A stretch of 64,000 nucleotides of DNA from Rheinheimera pacifica. GTDB lineage: Bacteria; Pseudomonadota; Gammaproteobacteria; Enterobacterales; Alteromonadaceae. The stretch lies in contig NZ_FNXF01000001.1 in NCBI RefSeq assembly GCF_900108485.1, positions 186,001 through 250,000 of the forward strand, in the 5' to 3' direction. Positions 43,501-51,301 of the stretch are shown here, in pieces; the first letter of the stretch is position 1; the number at the start of each line of letters is the position of its first letter. Under the pieces are notes generated by a model. That model saw only the letters and a program-made list of their open reading frames with translations. It made no database searches and had not been told where the DNA came from. The translations under genes were made by a program, and so were the position numbers.

Positions 43501-44246
43501 AACAGGTATCGATACACGATTTTCCGCGCGGTGCTGTGCCCGGCACCTTTTTACACCAATTACTGGAAGATGCGCAGCAACAGGGCTTTGCCCAATGCGA
43601 TGACGCTTTTATTGCACAGTTGCTGCAACGCAGCTTAAGCCAGCATAACTGGCTAAGCTGGCAACCGGTGTTGCATAGCTGGCTGACACAGCTGCTGCAG
43701 GTGCCATTGTCTGGTGTACAACTGGCGCTGAACCAGTTAGCGCAGGTAAAAGCCGAGTTGGAGTTCTGGCTGCAAAGCTGTGCCGTCAACGTACTGCAGC
43801 TTGATGCGCTGATTACCCGCGCCATACTGCCTGGCTTGCCACGGCCGGCATTGCTGCCCGATACACTAAACGGCATGTTAAAAGGCTTTATCGACTTAAC
43901 CCTGCAAGGTAGCGATGGCCGCTATTGGGTGCTGGATTATAAATCGAACTGGTTGGGCGAACAGAGCAGCAGCTATAGCCCGGACAGCATGCAACAGGTG
44001 CTGTTGGATAAACGCTACGATGTGCAGGCGGCGCTGTATATGTTAGCACTGCACCGGCTGTTAAAGCTGCGCCAGCCCGGCTATCTGCAGGCGCCGCAAA
44101 ACTATATCGGCGGCGCGCTATACTGGTTTATCCGCGCGCCACAGCAGGGCCAATTGCTGCTTAATGCCGATATCAGGCTGCTGCAGCAATTAGATGCCTT
44201 ATTTGCCGGTGAGCCGGTAGCGGCGGAGACTGATTATGCAGTTTGA
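40515..44246 (+). CDS. recB: Exodeoxyribonuclease V subunit beta (RecB)
   Basis: The 1243-residue protein combines a 3'-5' superfamily-1 helicase with the only nuclease of RecBCD and loads RecA after Chi. Walker A is SAGTGKTYT near residue 27. Later motifs are LVVTFTRAATAELRDRI, MVDEFQDTDPLQF, NFRSTTALVDGVNQLF, TIHKSKGLQYNLVFLPF and RLLYVALTRPVYACWLG. The C-terminal nuclease shows GFIDLTLQGSDGRYWVLDYKSNWLG, with the acids and lysine of the PD-(D/E)XK site, and HQLLED-like histidine upstream (FLHQLLEDAQQ). The start overlaps recC by four bases and the end overlaps recD by eleven, so the subunits are translationally coupled. Confidence 0.97.
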   Translation: MSDVQALDALSFPLHGSRLIEASAGTGKTYTLAALYLRLVLGHGSAADSDNANAEAGTGFSRLLLPPEILVVTFTRAATAELRDRIRARLVEAATAFRLASTEDEFLRRLLADTPAEQFAACAAQLSSAAEWMDEAAIFTIHGWCQRMLAEHAFDSGMRFGEALSDDNQQLLHMLACDYWRRFLYPLADANVLQALGAIAKTPETLLSEVRPWLQADAVNLRFNAAGLPLPTALSPAEAAAPLLQWQTELDSHCRQLQQALTADALMLLDDAYANGWLNGTKYRAASWSAERQWWQAILAQPQLLNSRETDFAAMVQKFSGDKLAAAQKKGQPLVSHALFELFNHSTALLAAKPELALAVRHHAALWLADEFAKQKRARAELDFNDLLLQLHQALQGEGGAVLAARIRAQYPLAMVDEFQDTDPLQFAIFRAIYPDVQSRDTGLIMVGDPKQAIYSFRGADLHTYLSARSLTAGRHYSLGTNFRSTTALVDGVNQLFAQAEQQQGAFGFGNSETTPLPFLPVKAKGKAQQLVLADRALPAVNYYLPDTDAAELKKGAYQALMAQACADEIANLLQQAKAGKAGFSRADSFGSADGFSSEQSFSALQPADIAILVRDRNEAALVRRELTARNVRSVYLSDNESIFQTIEANAVLCWLRACQQPEDENLLRAALALPLSGNSDAQLQLWLNDEQAWEQLTEQVREFRQIWRFKGVLAMLSSWLHYFALPAKWLSQAQGERRLTNVLHLAELLQSESQQRDGESGLVRWLAEQLESPTSSDEQQLRLESDQQLVQVVTIHKSKGLQYNLVFLPFICGFKNVKKGQPQRYFNGTQMVLDLTPDDTALAQAERERLLEDIRLLYVALTRPVYACWLGLALFSEGAAKKSKLSQSAVGYLLGIADEPTPADLQQALAALPWQHTPLPQFCKFMPDAQLSQLTAALKLNAPLKREHWWIASYSALRSGNKPAAEAATALLAADTALDALLQEEAIELAAYSEQQVSIHDFPRGAVPGTFLHQLLEDAQQQGFAQCDDAFIAQLLQRSLSQHNWLSWQPVLHSWLTQLLQVPLSGVQLALNQLAQVKAELEFWLQSCAVNVLQLDALITRAILPGLPRPALLPDTLNGMLKGFIDLTLQGSDGRYWVLDYKSNWLGEQSSSYSPDSMQQVLLDKRYDVQAALYMLALHRLLKLRQPGYLQAPQNYIGGALYWFIRAPQQGQLLLNADIRLLQQLDALFAGEPVAAETDYAV

Positions 44247-46188
44247 TTTATTTGCTCAGCAAAACAGCGGGCAACAGCCGACGACATCCAACAACGCCCT
44301 GACAGATTTAAACCAGATGCAGGCGCTGTTGCAGCGCTGGACTGAACGGCGCTGGCTACGTGCTTTAGATGCGCAGTTACCGCAAACCTTGCATCAGCTG
44401 GCTGCCGAGCCCAACCCACTGGTTTGGCTGCTTAGCGCCTTGCTGTGTCATCAGTATGGCCGCGGCCACAGCTGTATTTTATTGCAGGATTTACTCAGCG
44501 ACCCCGACGGCTTGCTTAGCCTGCCGCCACAAAACCAGTTTTTACAACGCTTTAGCGACAGGCCTTCCACCATGTTGCAGGGCTTAACACTGCAGGATTA
44601 TCGCGCGGCACTGGCGCAAAGCGCCTGGCTGCAAGGGGAGGCCGGCGCGCCGCTGGTGTTGGCCGACGAGCGCTTGTATTTAAACCGGCTGTATCAGGCC
44701 GAACAGCAGGTAAAGCAGCAGATAAACCGCCGCGTCAGCACAGTGTTGCCGCTGCCGGCGACTGTTACAGCGCAACTGGAGGCGTTATTTCCGCCAGCCG
44801 CGCTAACCTCAGCAACCGCGCCAACTGAGCCGGACTGGCAAAAGCTGGCCTGCGCTATGGCGCTGCAGCGGCGCTTTGCCATTATTACCGGCGGCCCGGG
44901 CACCGGCAAAACCACCACAGTAGTAAAACTGCTGGCGCTGTTGCAACAGGGGGCGGCGCTTAATCAACAGCGTGAGCTGAATATTAAACTGGCGGCGCCA
45001 ACCGGTAAGGCGGCGGTGCGGCTAACTGAATCGATTAGCGGCGCGTTAAGCAGATTACCGGCAGAGCTGACAGCGGCAATACCTACCGAAGTTACCACCT
45101 TGCACCGCTTGCTCGGCGCGCTGCCAAACCGGCGCAGCTTTAAGCATAACAGCGATAACCCGTTGCAACTGGATGTGCTGGTGGTCGATGAAGCCTCGAT
45201 GGTCGATTTAGAAATGATGGCGGCGCTTTTGGCCGCGCTGCCGGAGCGGGCGCAACTGGTGCTGCTGGGCGATAAAGATCAGTTATCCTCGGTAGAAGCC
45301 GGTTCTGTGCTGGGCGATTTATGTCGTGGTGCGGATCTGGGCGGCTACAGCAGCGATACCCTGGCGCTGCTTACACCCTTTACTGCATTGCCATTGGCTG
45401 ATTGGCAAGGCGAAGGCAGCATGTTAAATCAGGCCACGGTCATGCTGCGCCACAGCCACCGCTTTGATAGCAAATCCGGCATTGGCCAGCTGGCAGCTGC
45501 AGTAAACCGCGGTGATATTCAGGCCCCGGCGCTATTTACACAGTTTGACGATATTACGCTATTAGCCGGTAATACGCCGGAGGCCTTAAAAGCCCCAGTG
45601 GTGGCCGGCTACAGCCAGTATCTGCAGCTGATGCAACAGCCGGCAACAGATCGCGAGCAATGGGCCGGCGCGGTGCTGGGCTGCTACAGCCGCTTTCAGC
45701 TGCTGTGCGCGCTGCGTAGCGGTGACTGGGGCGTGGAAGGGTTAAACCGGCAAATCAGCCAGTGGCTGAGCAGCGCTGGTTTGATTGATGCGCGCCAGCA
45801 TTGGTACGCCGGCCGGCCGGTAATGATGCAGCGCAATAACTACAGCTTAGGTTTAATGAACGGTGATATCGGCATTACGCTTGTGGACCCGCAAAGCGGC
45901 CAGTTACGGGTAGTGTTTCAACTCTCCGATGGCAGCTTAAAGTGGGTATTGCCCAGCCGCCTAAGCGAGGTAGAAACCGCCTTTGCCATTACGGTGCATA
46001 AATCGCAGGGCTCGGAATTTAACCACTGCTGCCTGGTGCTGCCAGCGGATAACAGCCCGCTGCTAAGCCGTGAGCTGCTGTACACCGGCATTACCCGTGC
46101 TAAACAGCAATTTACGCTGCTGTGTGCCAACCCGGCGTTATTACCGCAAGCCATAGCAAGGCGCGTCGCGCGTAGCAGCGGGCTTTAA
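44236..46188 (+). CDS. recD: Exodeoxyribonuclease V subunit alpha (RecD)
   Basis: The 650-residue 5'-3' superfamily-1B helicase is the fast motor of RecBCD. The Walker A motif ITGGPGTGKTTTVVKLL is near residue 215, followed by KLAAPTGKAAVRLTESI, motif II VVDEASMVDLEMM, QLVLLGDKDQLSSVEAGSVLGDLC, and at the end FAITVHKSQGSEFNHCCLVLP with YTGITRAKQQ. It begins inside the last codons of recB and ends in a 4-base overlap with the convergent fructokinase gene. Confidence 0.97.
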   Translation: MQFDLFAQQNSGQQPTTSNNALTDLNQMQALLQRWTERRWLRALDAQLPQTLHQLAAEPNPLVWLLSALLCHQYGRGHSCILLQDLLSDPDGLLSLPPQNQFLQRFSDRPSTMLQGLTLQDYRAALAQSAWLQGEAGAPLVLADERLYLNRLYQAEQQVKQQINRRVSTVLPLPATVTAQLEALFPPAALTSATAPTEPDWQKLACAMALQRRFAIITGGPGTGKTTTVVKLLALLQQGAALNQQRELNIKLAAPTGKAAVRLTESISGALSRLPAELTAAIPTEVTTLHRLLGALPNRRSFKHNSDNPLQLDVLVVDEASMVDLEMMAALLAALPERAQLVLLGDKDQLSSVEAGSVLGDLCRGADLGGYSSDTLALLTPFTALPLADWQGEGSMLNQATVMLRHSHRFDSKSGIGQLAAAVNRGDIQAPALFTQFDDITLLAGNTPEALKAPVVAGYSQYLQLMQQPATDREQWAGAVLGCYSRFQLLCALRSGDWGVEGLNRQISQWLSSAGLIDARQHWYAGRPVMMQRNNYSLGLMNGDIGITLVDPQSGQLRVVFQLSDGSLKWVLPSRLSEVETAFAITVHKSQGSEFNHCCLVLPADNSPLLSRELLYTGITRAKQQFTLLCANPALLPQAIARRVARSSGL

Positions 46189-47132
46189 CCTTTAGCGCTT
46201 TGTAACTGCACTAACGCCGCTGCAAGTTCAGCGCTATTGGGTGGGTTACAACCCTGGCGGGCGATATTTAAACTGGCGGCCAGCATGGCTTGCTGCAGGC
46301 ACTGTGTTAGTTGTGCGGCGCTGATCTGCGCTGCGGTCGGCAAGCCCAGCTGTAACAGTGCGGCCAGTAAATTTGCCCAAAAGGTGTCGCCGGCGCCGAC
46401 GGTATCGACAAAGGGCGCGGCCGGAATTACCGCCAGGCTGATTTGGTGTTGCTGCCAGTACAGGGTAGCGCCTTTATCGCCTTCGGTTAGCGCTATCAGT
46501 GCAGTTGGCGCAGTGGCCCGCAGGGCGGCAAGGGCATCGGTGGTGCTAAGCTGTGGATATAACAGTTGTAAGTCTTCATCACTGGCTTTAATAAACTGGC
46601 TTAGCGCGGTGACTTCAGATAAAAAGCTGTGGTAGGTGCTAACGTCTGATACGGCATTTAACCGCACATTAATATCAACGCTGATTAAGATCTGTTTTGC
46701 TGCAGCTGCCTGCAATACTGCGCGGATACGCGGCGCATCTTCCGGCTCCAGCGCCAACGACCCCAGGTGTAACAGCTTGCAGTCGCTGGCCAGTGCGGCA
46801 ATTTGCTGCTCTGCACTGACAGCGCGGTCGGCAATGCCGCTGCGGTATAAGCTGTACTGTGGTTGCTGCTGAGCATCCACACTAACCATAGCCAGCGACG
46901 ATGGCGCAGGGCTGAAAAACGGCAAGCCGTAGCGGGCGCCGTTGTCGGCCAGATAGCGGGCAAACTGTTGGCCAAAATGGTCTTGCGATAACGGCGATAA
47001 ATAACAGACATCGATACCCCGGCGGGCAGCGCCTATCACCACGTTAAACGGGGAGCCGCCCAAACAGGGCTGGTACAGGCCGTGCCCAGCCGGCATTATA
47101 TCGACTACATTCTCTCCAATTACTGCAAGCAT
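46185..47132 (-). CDS. PfkB family sugar kinase, probable fructokinase
   Basis: The 315-residue ribokinase-fold enzyme phosphorylates a sugar at the expense of ATP. It begins MLAVIGENVVDIMPAG, has the substrate segment CLGGSPFNVVIGAARRGIDVCYLSPLSQDHFG, and the signature DTVGAGDTFWANLLAALL with the catalytic aspartate of GAGD. The product of the sucrose phosphorylase encoded nearby is fructose, so fructokinase is the most economical reading. The gene lies upstream of and divergent from the lacI-type regulator, with the operator palindrome (47220) between them. Relatives act on 2-keto-3-deoxygluconate or ribose, so specificity rests on context. Confidence 0.88.
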   Translation of the reverse strand: MLAVIGENVVDIMPAGHGLYQPCLGGSPFNVVIGAARRGIDVCYLSPLSQDHFGQQFARYLADNGARYGLPFFSPAPSSLAMVSVDAQQQPQYSLYRSGIADRAVSAEQQIAALASDCKLLHLGSLALEPEDAPRIRAVLQAAAAKQILISVDINVRLNAVSDVSTYHSFLSEVTALSQFIKASDEDLQLLYPQLSTTDALAALRATAPTALIALTEGDKGATLYWQQHQISLAVIPAAPFVDTVGAGDTFWANLLAALLQLGLPTAAQISAAQLTQCLQQAMLAASLNIARQGCNPPNSAELAAALVQLQSAKG

Positions 47133-47219
47133 AGGGTAATCCTGTTATGTTAGGTCGCCGCGTGCTGTGTTACACAGCCGCTGTTAAAAAGCGTCGCCAA
47201 TAGCAGCAAAATCATATAA

Positions 47220-47233
47220 CTTAATGCATTAAG
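47220..47233. promoter_or_regulatory. LacI-type operator upstream of lacI and fructokinase genes
   Basis: CTTAA-TGC-ATTAAG is a 14-base palindrome differing only in its three central bases from the two copies at 49800 and 51234. It lies between the divergent fructokinase and regulator genes, so the LacI-type protein probably represses both. Confidence 0.75.
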
Positions 47234-47254
47234 ATGATAGTGAAAAGCACGATA

Positions 47255-48277
47255 ATGACAACGAAATTAACCCTGAAAAGTGTCGCCAAAACCTTAGGTG
47301 TGTCTACGGCGACCATCTCTAATGCTTTTAACCGGCCGGATCAGCTGTCAGTAGCGCTGCGGGAAAAAATTCTCGGCGCCTGCCATGAGCTGGGCTATTT
47401 AGGCCCGAATAAGGCGGCGCAGTCGTTACGCACCGGCAGCTCGGGCATAGTGGCGGTAATTTTGTCTGACTCGCTGGAATATATGGTGAGCGACCCGGTG
47501 GCCAGCCAGTTTTTACAGGGCGTCAGCCGTGAGTTGGAACGGCACCATTTGCACTTGCTGTTGTTTTCCGGCCAGGCGACTAACCCGGATGCGATCAGCG
47601 ATTTTGTCGACGGCTTTATCTGCTATGGTGCACCGCGTAATACCGGCTTAATTGAGCAGCTGCGTTTGTCAAAAAAACGCGTGTTAACGGTCGATTTTGA
47701 CCTGCCGGGCCGCCCTTCGGTGAATATTGATAACGAGCAGGCCGCTTTTGACAGCGCCATAGCCGTGCTGCGGGACAAGGATACCGTTGCCGTGTTGGGC
47801 TTGCGTTTAATTGATGCTGCCCGCAGCCAGCCGGTAGGCGATAAACCGATGTGGGACAATCAAAGCTCTATAGCACACCGCCGTTTAGACGGTTATCTGA
47901 GGGCGATGCAGCAACGCGGCTTAACCCTGGCAGCCGATTATTTATGGCATATTCCCGAGAGCAACCAAAACTATGCCCGTGAGGCCGCCAAAGCGGTGCT
48001 GGCAATGACGCCCAGGCCCACGGTATTGCTGTGTATGAGCGACCTTATCGGCTTAAGTGCGATGCGCGAAGCACTGCAACTGGGTTTGCGTATTCCGCAG
48101 GATATTCGCGTTGTCGGTTTTGATGGTATTGCAGAAACGCTGCGCTACCACCCGACGCTAACGTCGGTGTGGCAATTCAGTGATGCTAAAGGTGAAGCGG
48201 CCGTGCGGGCGTTTTTAAGCGCGGACGACAGCTCACAATTATTACCTTACCAGCTGCGCTTAGGCGAAAGCAGTTAA
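47255..48277 (+). CDS. LacI family regulator of the sucrose locus
   Basis: The 340-residue protein has the LacI helix-turn-helix and hinge (LTLKSVAKTLGVSTATISNAFNRPDQLSVALREKILGACHELGY) and a sugar-binding core (VAVILSDSLEYMVSDPVASQFLQGVSRELE; RVVGFDGIAETLRYHPTLTSVWQ). I use the ATG at 47255; another at 47234 abuts the operator and adds seven residues. It is convergent with sucrose phosphorylase with a 4-base overlap. The three CTTAA...TTAAG palindromes at fructokinase/lacI, phosphorylase/permease and the TonB receptor define its likely regulon, relieved by sucrose or fructose. Which sugar induces is unknown. Confidence 0.9.
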   Translation: MTTKLTLKSVAKTLGVSTATISNAFNRPDQLSVALREKILGACHELGYLGPNKAAQSLRTGSSGIVAVILSDSLEYMVSDPVASQFLQGVSRELERHHLHLLLFSGQATNPDAISDFVDGFICYGAPRNTGLIEQLRLSKKRVLTVDFDLPGRPSVNIDNEQAAFDSAIAVLRDKDTVAVLGLRLIDAARSQPVGDKPMWDNQSSIAHRRLDGYLRAMQQRGLTLAADYLWHIPESNQNYAREAAKAVLAMTPRPTVLLCMSDLIGLSAMREALQLGLRIPQDIRVVGFDGIAETLRYHPTLTSVWQFSDAKGEAAVRAFLSADDSSQLLPYQLRLGESS

Positions 48278-49770
48278 AGCACACTCTGGTACAAGGCATT
48301 CAGGCTCAGGCTTTGTGCCGCTGCATCAGGCGCTTGCCAGTGCATAGTGGCCTCTAAACTGGCAAGCTGAATATGCAAGCCGGCGCTGTGGCCCTGATGG
48401 TGCCATTGCAGCTGATATGCCTGCTCTGTCAGTTGCTGGCTGAATTCACCGTTAAATGCCGGCATGCTGCGGCGCAGTTTAATCAGCTGACACAGTGCCT
48501 GCACCACTGGTTTTTGCAGCGCTTGCTCTACTTTGGCGGCAGTTAAATAGGGCCGGCCAATATCGCGGCCTACGCGGCTTTGCTGCAGCAATTCAATGTC
48601 GTTTTCCATCGCCAGCAAACCGGCGTAATAAATTTGGCTGATGCCCGGGCAAAACAGCTGAATGGCGCGGGCCAGCAGATACTGCTGGTCGTTTTGACCC
48701 AGCGCATCATAAAAGCTGCAATTCACCTGATACAAATCCACGTTGTTAGCGGCATTGCCGGTGGCCAGCTTTGAGCTGCCGTTGCTGTTGGCATGAATGG
48801 TTTCTACCAGGCTGTCCAGTTGTGGATCCGTCAGCAAGCCGGGTTGGCCCTGATAATCGGCTGCATCAACAATGCCAATGCCATCGTGGGTATCCAGTAC
48901 CGTTATACAGTTGCGCGGTGCTATATCCAGCCAGTGCTTCAATGCATCGGCATTGCGGCTGAACAAGGTGTGCAGCACCAGTGGCGGCAGGGCGAAGTCG
49001 TATACCAGATCGCAGCGCCGGGCTATCTCAATCTGGGTTTGGTGGTAGCCGTGTATTTCTACCAGACATACCATGCCGCGCGCTTTGGCTTGTTCAGATA
49101 AGGCCGCAATAAATTCAAAGGTTTCCGGCAGCATAAAGCAGCGGGTGCCGGCTTTTTTAATGGCATAACCGGCGGCATCCAGACGAATATATTTCACGCC
49201 GTTTTCGGTAAAGCGGTCTAAAATGGCCTGCAAGTAGGCTTTGCCGGCAGTTGAGTTAACATCAATATCAATCTGGTTGGCGGTAAAGGTGGTCCAAAAC
49301 GGAATTTTGCGGCCATCTTTTAGCGCGATATCGGTAAAAAACGGTGTCGGCCGTGGCCGGTATACGGCGGCAAGTTGCTCTGCCGCGGCATCTGCAGCAA
49401 ACACTTTGTCGCGGGTTAAAAACAGCGGCCAGTAGGGTGAGGCTTCGCCTTTTTCCAACACATCAACAAATTGCGGCGACTGCGCCGACATATGGTTCAC
49501 AATCATATCAGCCATCAGCGGGTAGTCCTGCGCTAAAGCACGGATATCGCTCCAGTCGCCCAGCCGGCTGTCTACTGCGGTATGGTCGGTTGGGTCAAAG
49601 CCGGCATCTTCGCCGTCTATCGGCGGGTAAAACGGCAGCAAATGTACACCATCAAATAAGCCGGCCAGCGGGCCTTGCAGCATCGTGTGTAAGTCTTTGA
49701 TTTTGCCGCCGCTTAGCCGGTCAATATAGGTGATCAGCTGAATTTGGTTGGCGTTGTTCTGACGATTCAT
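48274..49770 (-). CDS. gtfA: Sucrose phosphorylase (GH13 subfamily 18)
   Basis: The 498-residue enzyme splits sucrose with phosphate into alpha-glucose 1-phosphate and fructose, keeping the bond energy. The order is QLITYIDRLSGGKIKDLHTML, HLLPFYPPIDGEDAGFDPTDH, MADMIVNHMS, and the three acids: nucleophile Asp198 (YIRLDAAGY), acid/base Glu238 (LVEIHGYH) and Asp296 (VLDTHDGIGI), each six places on from Bifidobacterium sucrose phosphorylase Asp192, Glu232 and Asp290. It has no signal peptide, so sucrose must be imported intact, consistent with the MFS gene divergent from it. Relatives that use glucosylglycerol or sucrose 6-phosphate exist; the fructokinase neighbour favours sucrose. Confidence 0.92.
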   Translation of the reverse strand: MNRQNNANQIQLITYIDRLSGGKIKDLHTMLQGPLAGLFDGVHLLPFYPPIDGEDAGFDPTDHTAVDSRLGDWSDIRALAQDYPLMADMIVNHMSAQSPQFVDVLEKGEASPYWPLFLTRDKVFAADAAAEQLAAVYRPRPTPFFTDIALKDGRKIPFWTTFTANQIDIDVNSTAGKAYLQAILDRFTENGVKYIRLDAAGYAIKKAGTRCFMLPETFEFIAALSEQAKARGMVCLVEIHGYHQTQIEIARRCDLVYDFALPPLVLHTLFSRNADALKHWLDIAPRNCITVLDTHDGIGIVDAADYQGQPGLLTDPQLDSLVETIHANSNGSSKLATGNAANNVDLYQVNCSFYDALGQNDQQYLLARAIQLFCPGISQIYYAGLLAMENDIELLQQSRVGRDIGRPYLTAAKVEQALQKPVVQALCQLIKLRRSMPAFNGEFSQQLTEQAYQLQWHHQGHSAGLHIQLASLEATMHWQAPDAAAQSLSLNALYQSVL

Positions 49771-49799
49771 GGCATATATCCTGAAAAAAAAATTTGCTT

Positions 49800-49813
49800 C
49801 TTAAACGATTAAG
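49800..49813. promoter_or_regulatory. LacI-type operator between sucrose phosphorylase and MFS genes
   Basis: CTTAAACGATTAAG lies 30 bases upstream of the phosphorylase start and 147 bases before the MFS start. The same 14 bases recur exactly at 51234, ahead of the TonB receptor gene, with a central CG as in classic LacI-family operators. Confidence 0.85.
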
Positions 49814-49959
49814 ATATAGCTTTAAGCCAACGGACTCCTTTGTCAACCCCCGGCGCATAATAAACCCAAGCCGGCCTGAGAAAGCGGCTCGTACAAATAA
49901 GCCTGCTCAGCCCGGTGCGCTTACACCAGCTGGCAACAGGCCACAAACGGGGAAACACT

Positions 49960-51213
49960 ATGCTTACTACTGATGCGAAGCGTCAGGCTGTCGGGGCAGC
50001 CGAAACGTTAGATCGCGCCGTGGGTTTGCAGCGCCAGGTGCGCTGGATGACCTACCTGATGTTTTTTGTCTTTGCCATGACCACCGATGCGGTGGGCGTG
50101 ATCATTCCTGAAGCCATGGCGGAATATCAGTTAACGATGTTTCAGGCCAGTGCCTTTCATTATGTACCGATGCTGGCGATTGGTTTGGCCGGGTTATTCC
50201 TCGGCCGGCTGGCGGATAAACTCGGCCGCAAAAAGCTGATTATCGTTGGCTTAAGCCTGTACGCCGTATCCTGCTATGCCTTTATGGCCGGCAACAGTGC
50301 GCTGTTTTTTATCTTACTAATGGGCCTGTGCGGCCTGGCCATCGGTATTTTTAAAACCGCCGCGCTGGCGTTAATCGGCGATATCAGCCCTGACAGCCAA
50401 AGCCACACCCGCACCATGAACACGGTAGAGGGCTTCTTTGCTATTGGCGCTATAGTCGGCCCGGCACTGGTGGCGCTGATGATTGCCGCTTCTATTCACT
50501 GGACCTCATTGTATTTGCTGGCCGGCTTGCTGTGTACCTTGCTGGTGGTGATGTCGGCCCGGCTGCCTTACCCGCCGTATCAGGCCGCTGCAGATCAGGT
50601 GTCGCTGCGTCGTTCCATGCTGCTGCTAAAAGATCGCTACGCGCTGGGCTTTTCGCTGGTGATAGCGCTGTATGTTAGCTGTGAAGTGGCGATTTTTGTC
50701 TGGTTGCCCACCTTATTAGCCGATTACGACGGCCGCTGGAGCTTACTGGCCGCGCAGGCTATTACGGTATTTTTTATTTTGCGTGCGCTGGGGCGTTTTC
50801 TCGCCACAGCCATCTTAAACCGCTTTTGCTGGAGTAGCGTGATGGCGGTGTTTACGCTGTGTATTTTTGTCTGTTTTGCCGCCAGTATGCTCGGTGGTAA
50901 AGCAGTTGCAGTATGGCTGATGCCGCTGTCCGGGCTGTTTATGTCGATGATTTACCCGACACTGAATTCCAAAGGTATCAGTTGCTTCCACCGGCAACAG
51001 CATGGCGCTGTGGCAGGCTTGTTACTGGCGTTTACCGCGCTGGCGGCGGCCGTAGCACCGGCATTAATGGCCGTGCTGGGTGATTGGGCCAACGATGTAA
51101 CCGCCGGTTTTTATCTGGCCACGCTGTTTTCGGCGTTATTGGCCATTGCCATGGTTTACAACTGGCTGAAACAGCCAGCCAAAGCTAAGCTGGAGCAAAT
51201 GTCTTCCGGCTAG
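49960..51213 (+). CDS. MFS permease, probable sucrose importer
   Basis: The 417-residue inner-membrane protein has twelve hydrophobic helices in two sets of six around a hydrophilic loop (PPYQAAADQVSLRRS). The MFS signature is GRLADKLGRKKLIIVGLS between helices 2 and 3. The ATG at 49960 follows GGGGAAA; the open frame starts 15 codons earlier without a site. The gene is divergent from sucrose phosphorylase and shares the operator at 49800. The TonB receptor downstream would bring the same sugar across the outer membrane. Substrate is inferred from context. Confidence 0.85.
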   Translation: MLTTDAKRQAVGAAETLDRAVGLQRQVRWMTYLMFFVFAMTTDAVGVIIPEAMAEYQLTMFQASAFHYVPMLAIGLAGLFLGRLADKLGRKKLIIVGLSLYAVSCYAFMAGNSALFFILLMGLCGLAIGIFKTAALALIGDISPDSQSHTRTMNTVEGFFAIGAIVGPALVALMIAASIHWTSLYLLAGLLCTLLVVMSARLPYPPYQAAADQVSLRRSMLLLKDRYALGFSLVIALYVSCEVAIFVWLPTLLADYDGRWSLLAAQAITVFFILRALGRFLATAILNRFCWSSVMAVFTLCIFVCFAASMLGGKAVAVWLMPLSGLFMSMIYPTLNSKGISCFHRQQHGAVAGLLLAFTALAAAVAPALMAVLGDWANDVTAGFYLATLFSALLAIAMVYNWLKQPAKAKLEQMSSG

Positions 51214-51233
51214 CTTTTTTATAGCAGTAAAAA

Positions 51234-51254
51234 CTTAAACGATTAAGTTATAAG
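51234..51254 (+). promoter_or_regulatory. LacI-type operator and -10 element of the TonB receptor gene
   Basis: CTTAAACGATTAAG (51234-51247) is identical to the copy at 49800. TATAAG (51249-51254) directly after it is a good -10 element; the -35 position is weak (AGTAAA). A repressor bound here would cover the space between -35 and -10. Confidence 0.75.
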
Positions 51255-51301
51255 CAGACTATCCAAAGAATAGATCGCGATTTCAACACGGGAGATAGAC
51301 A

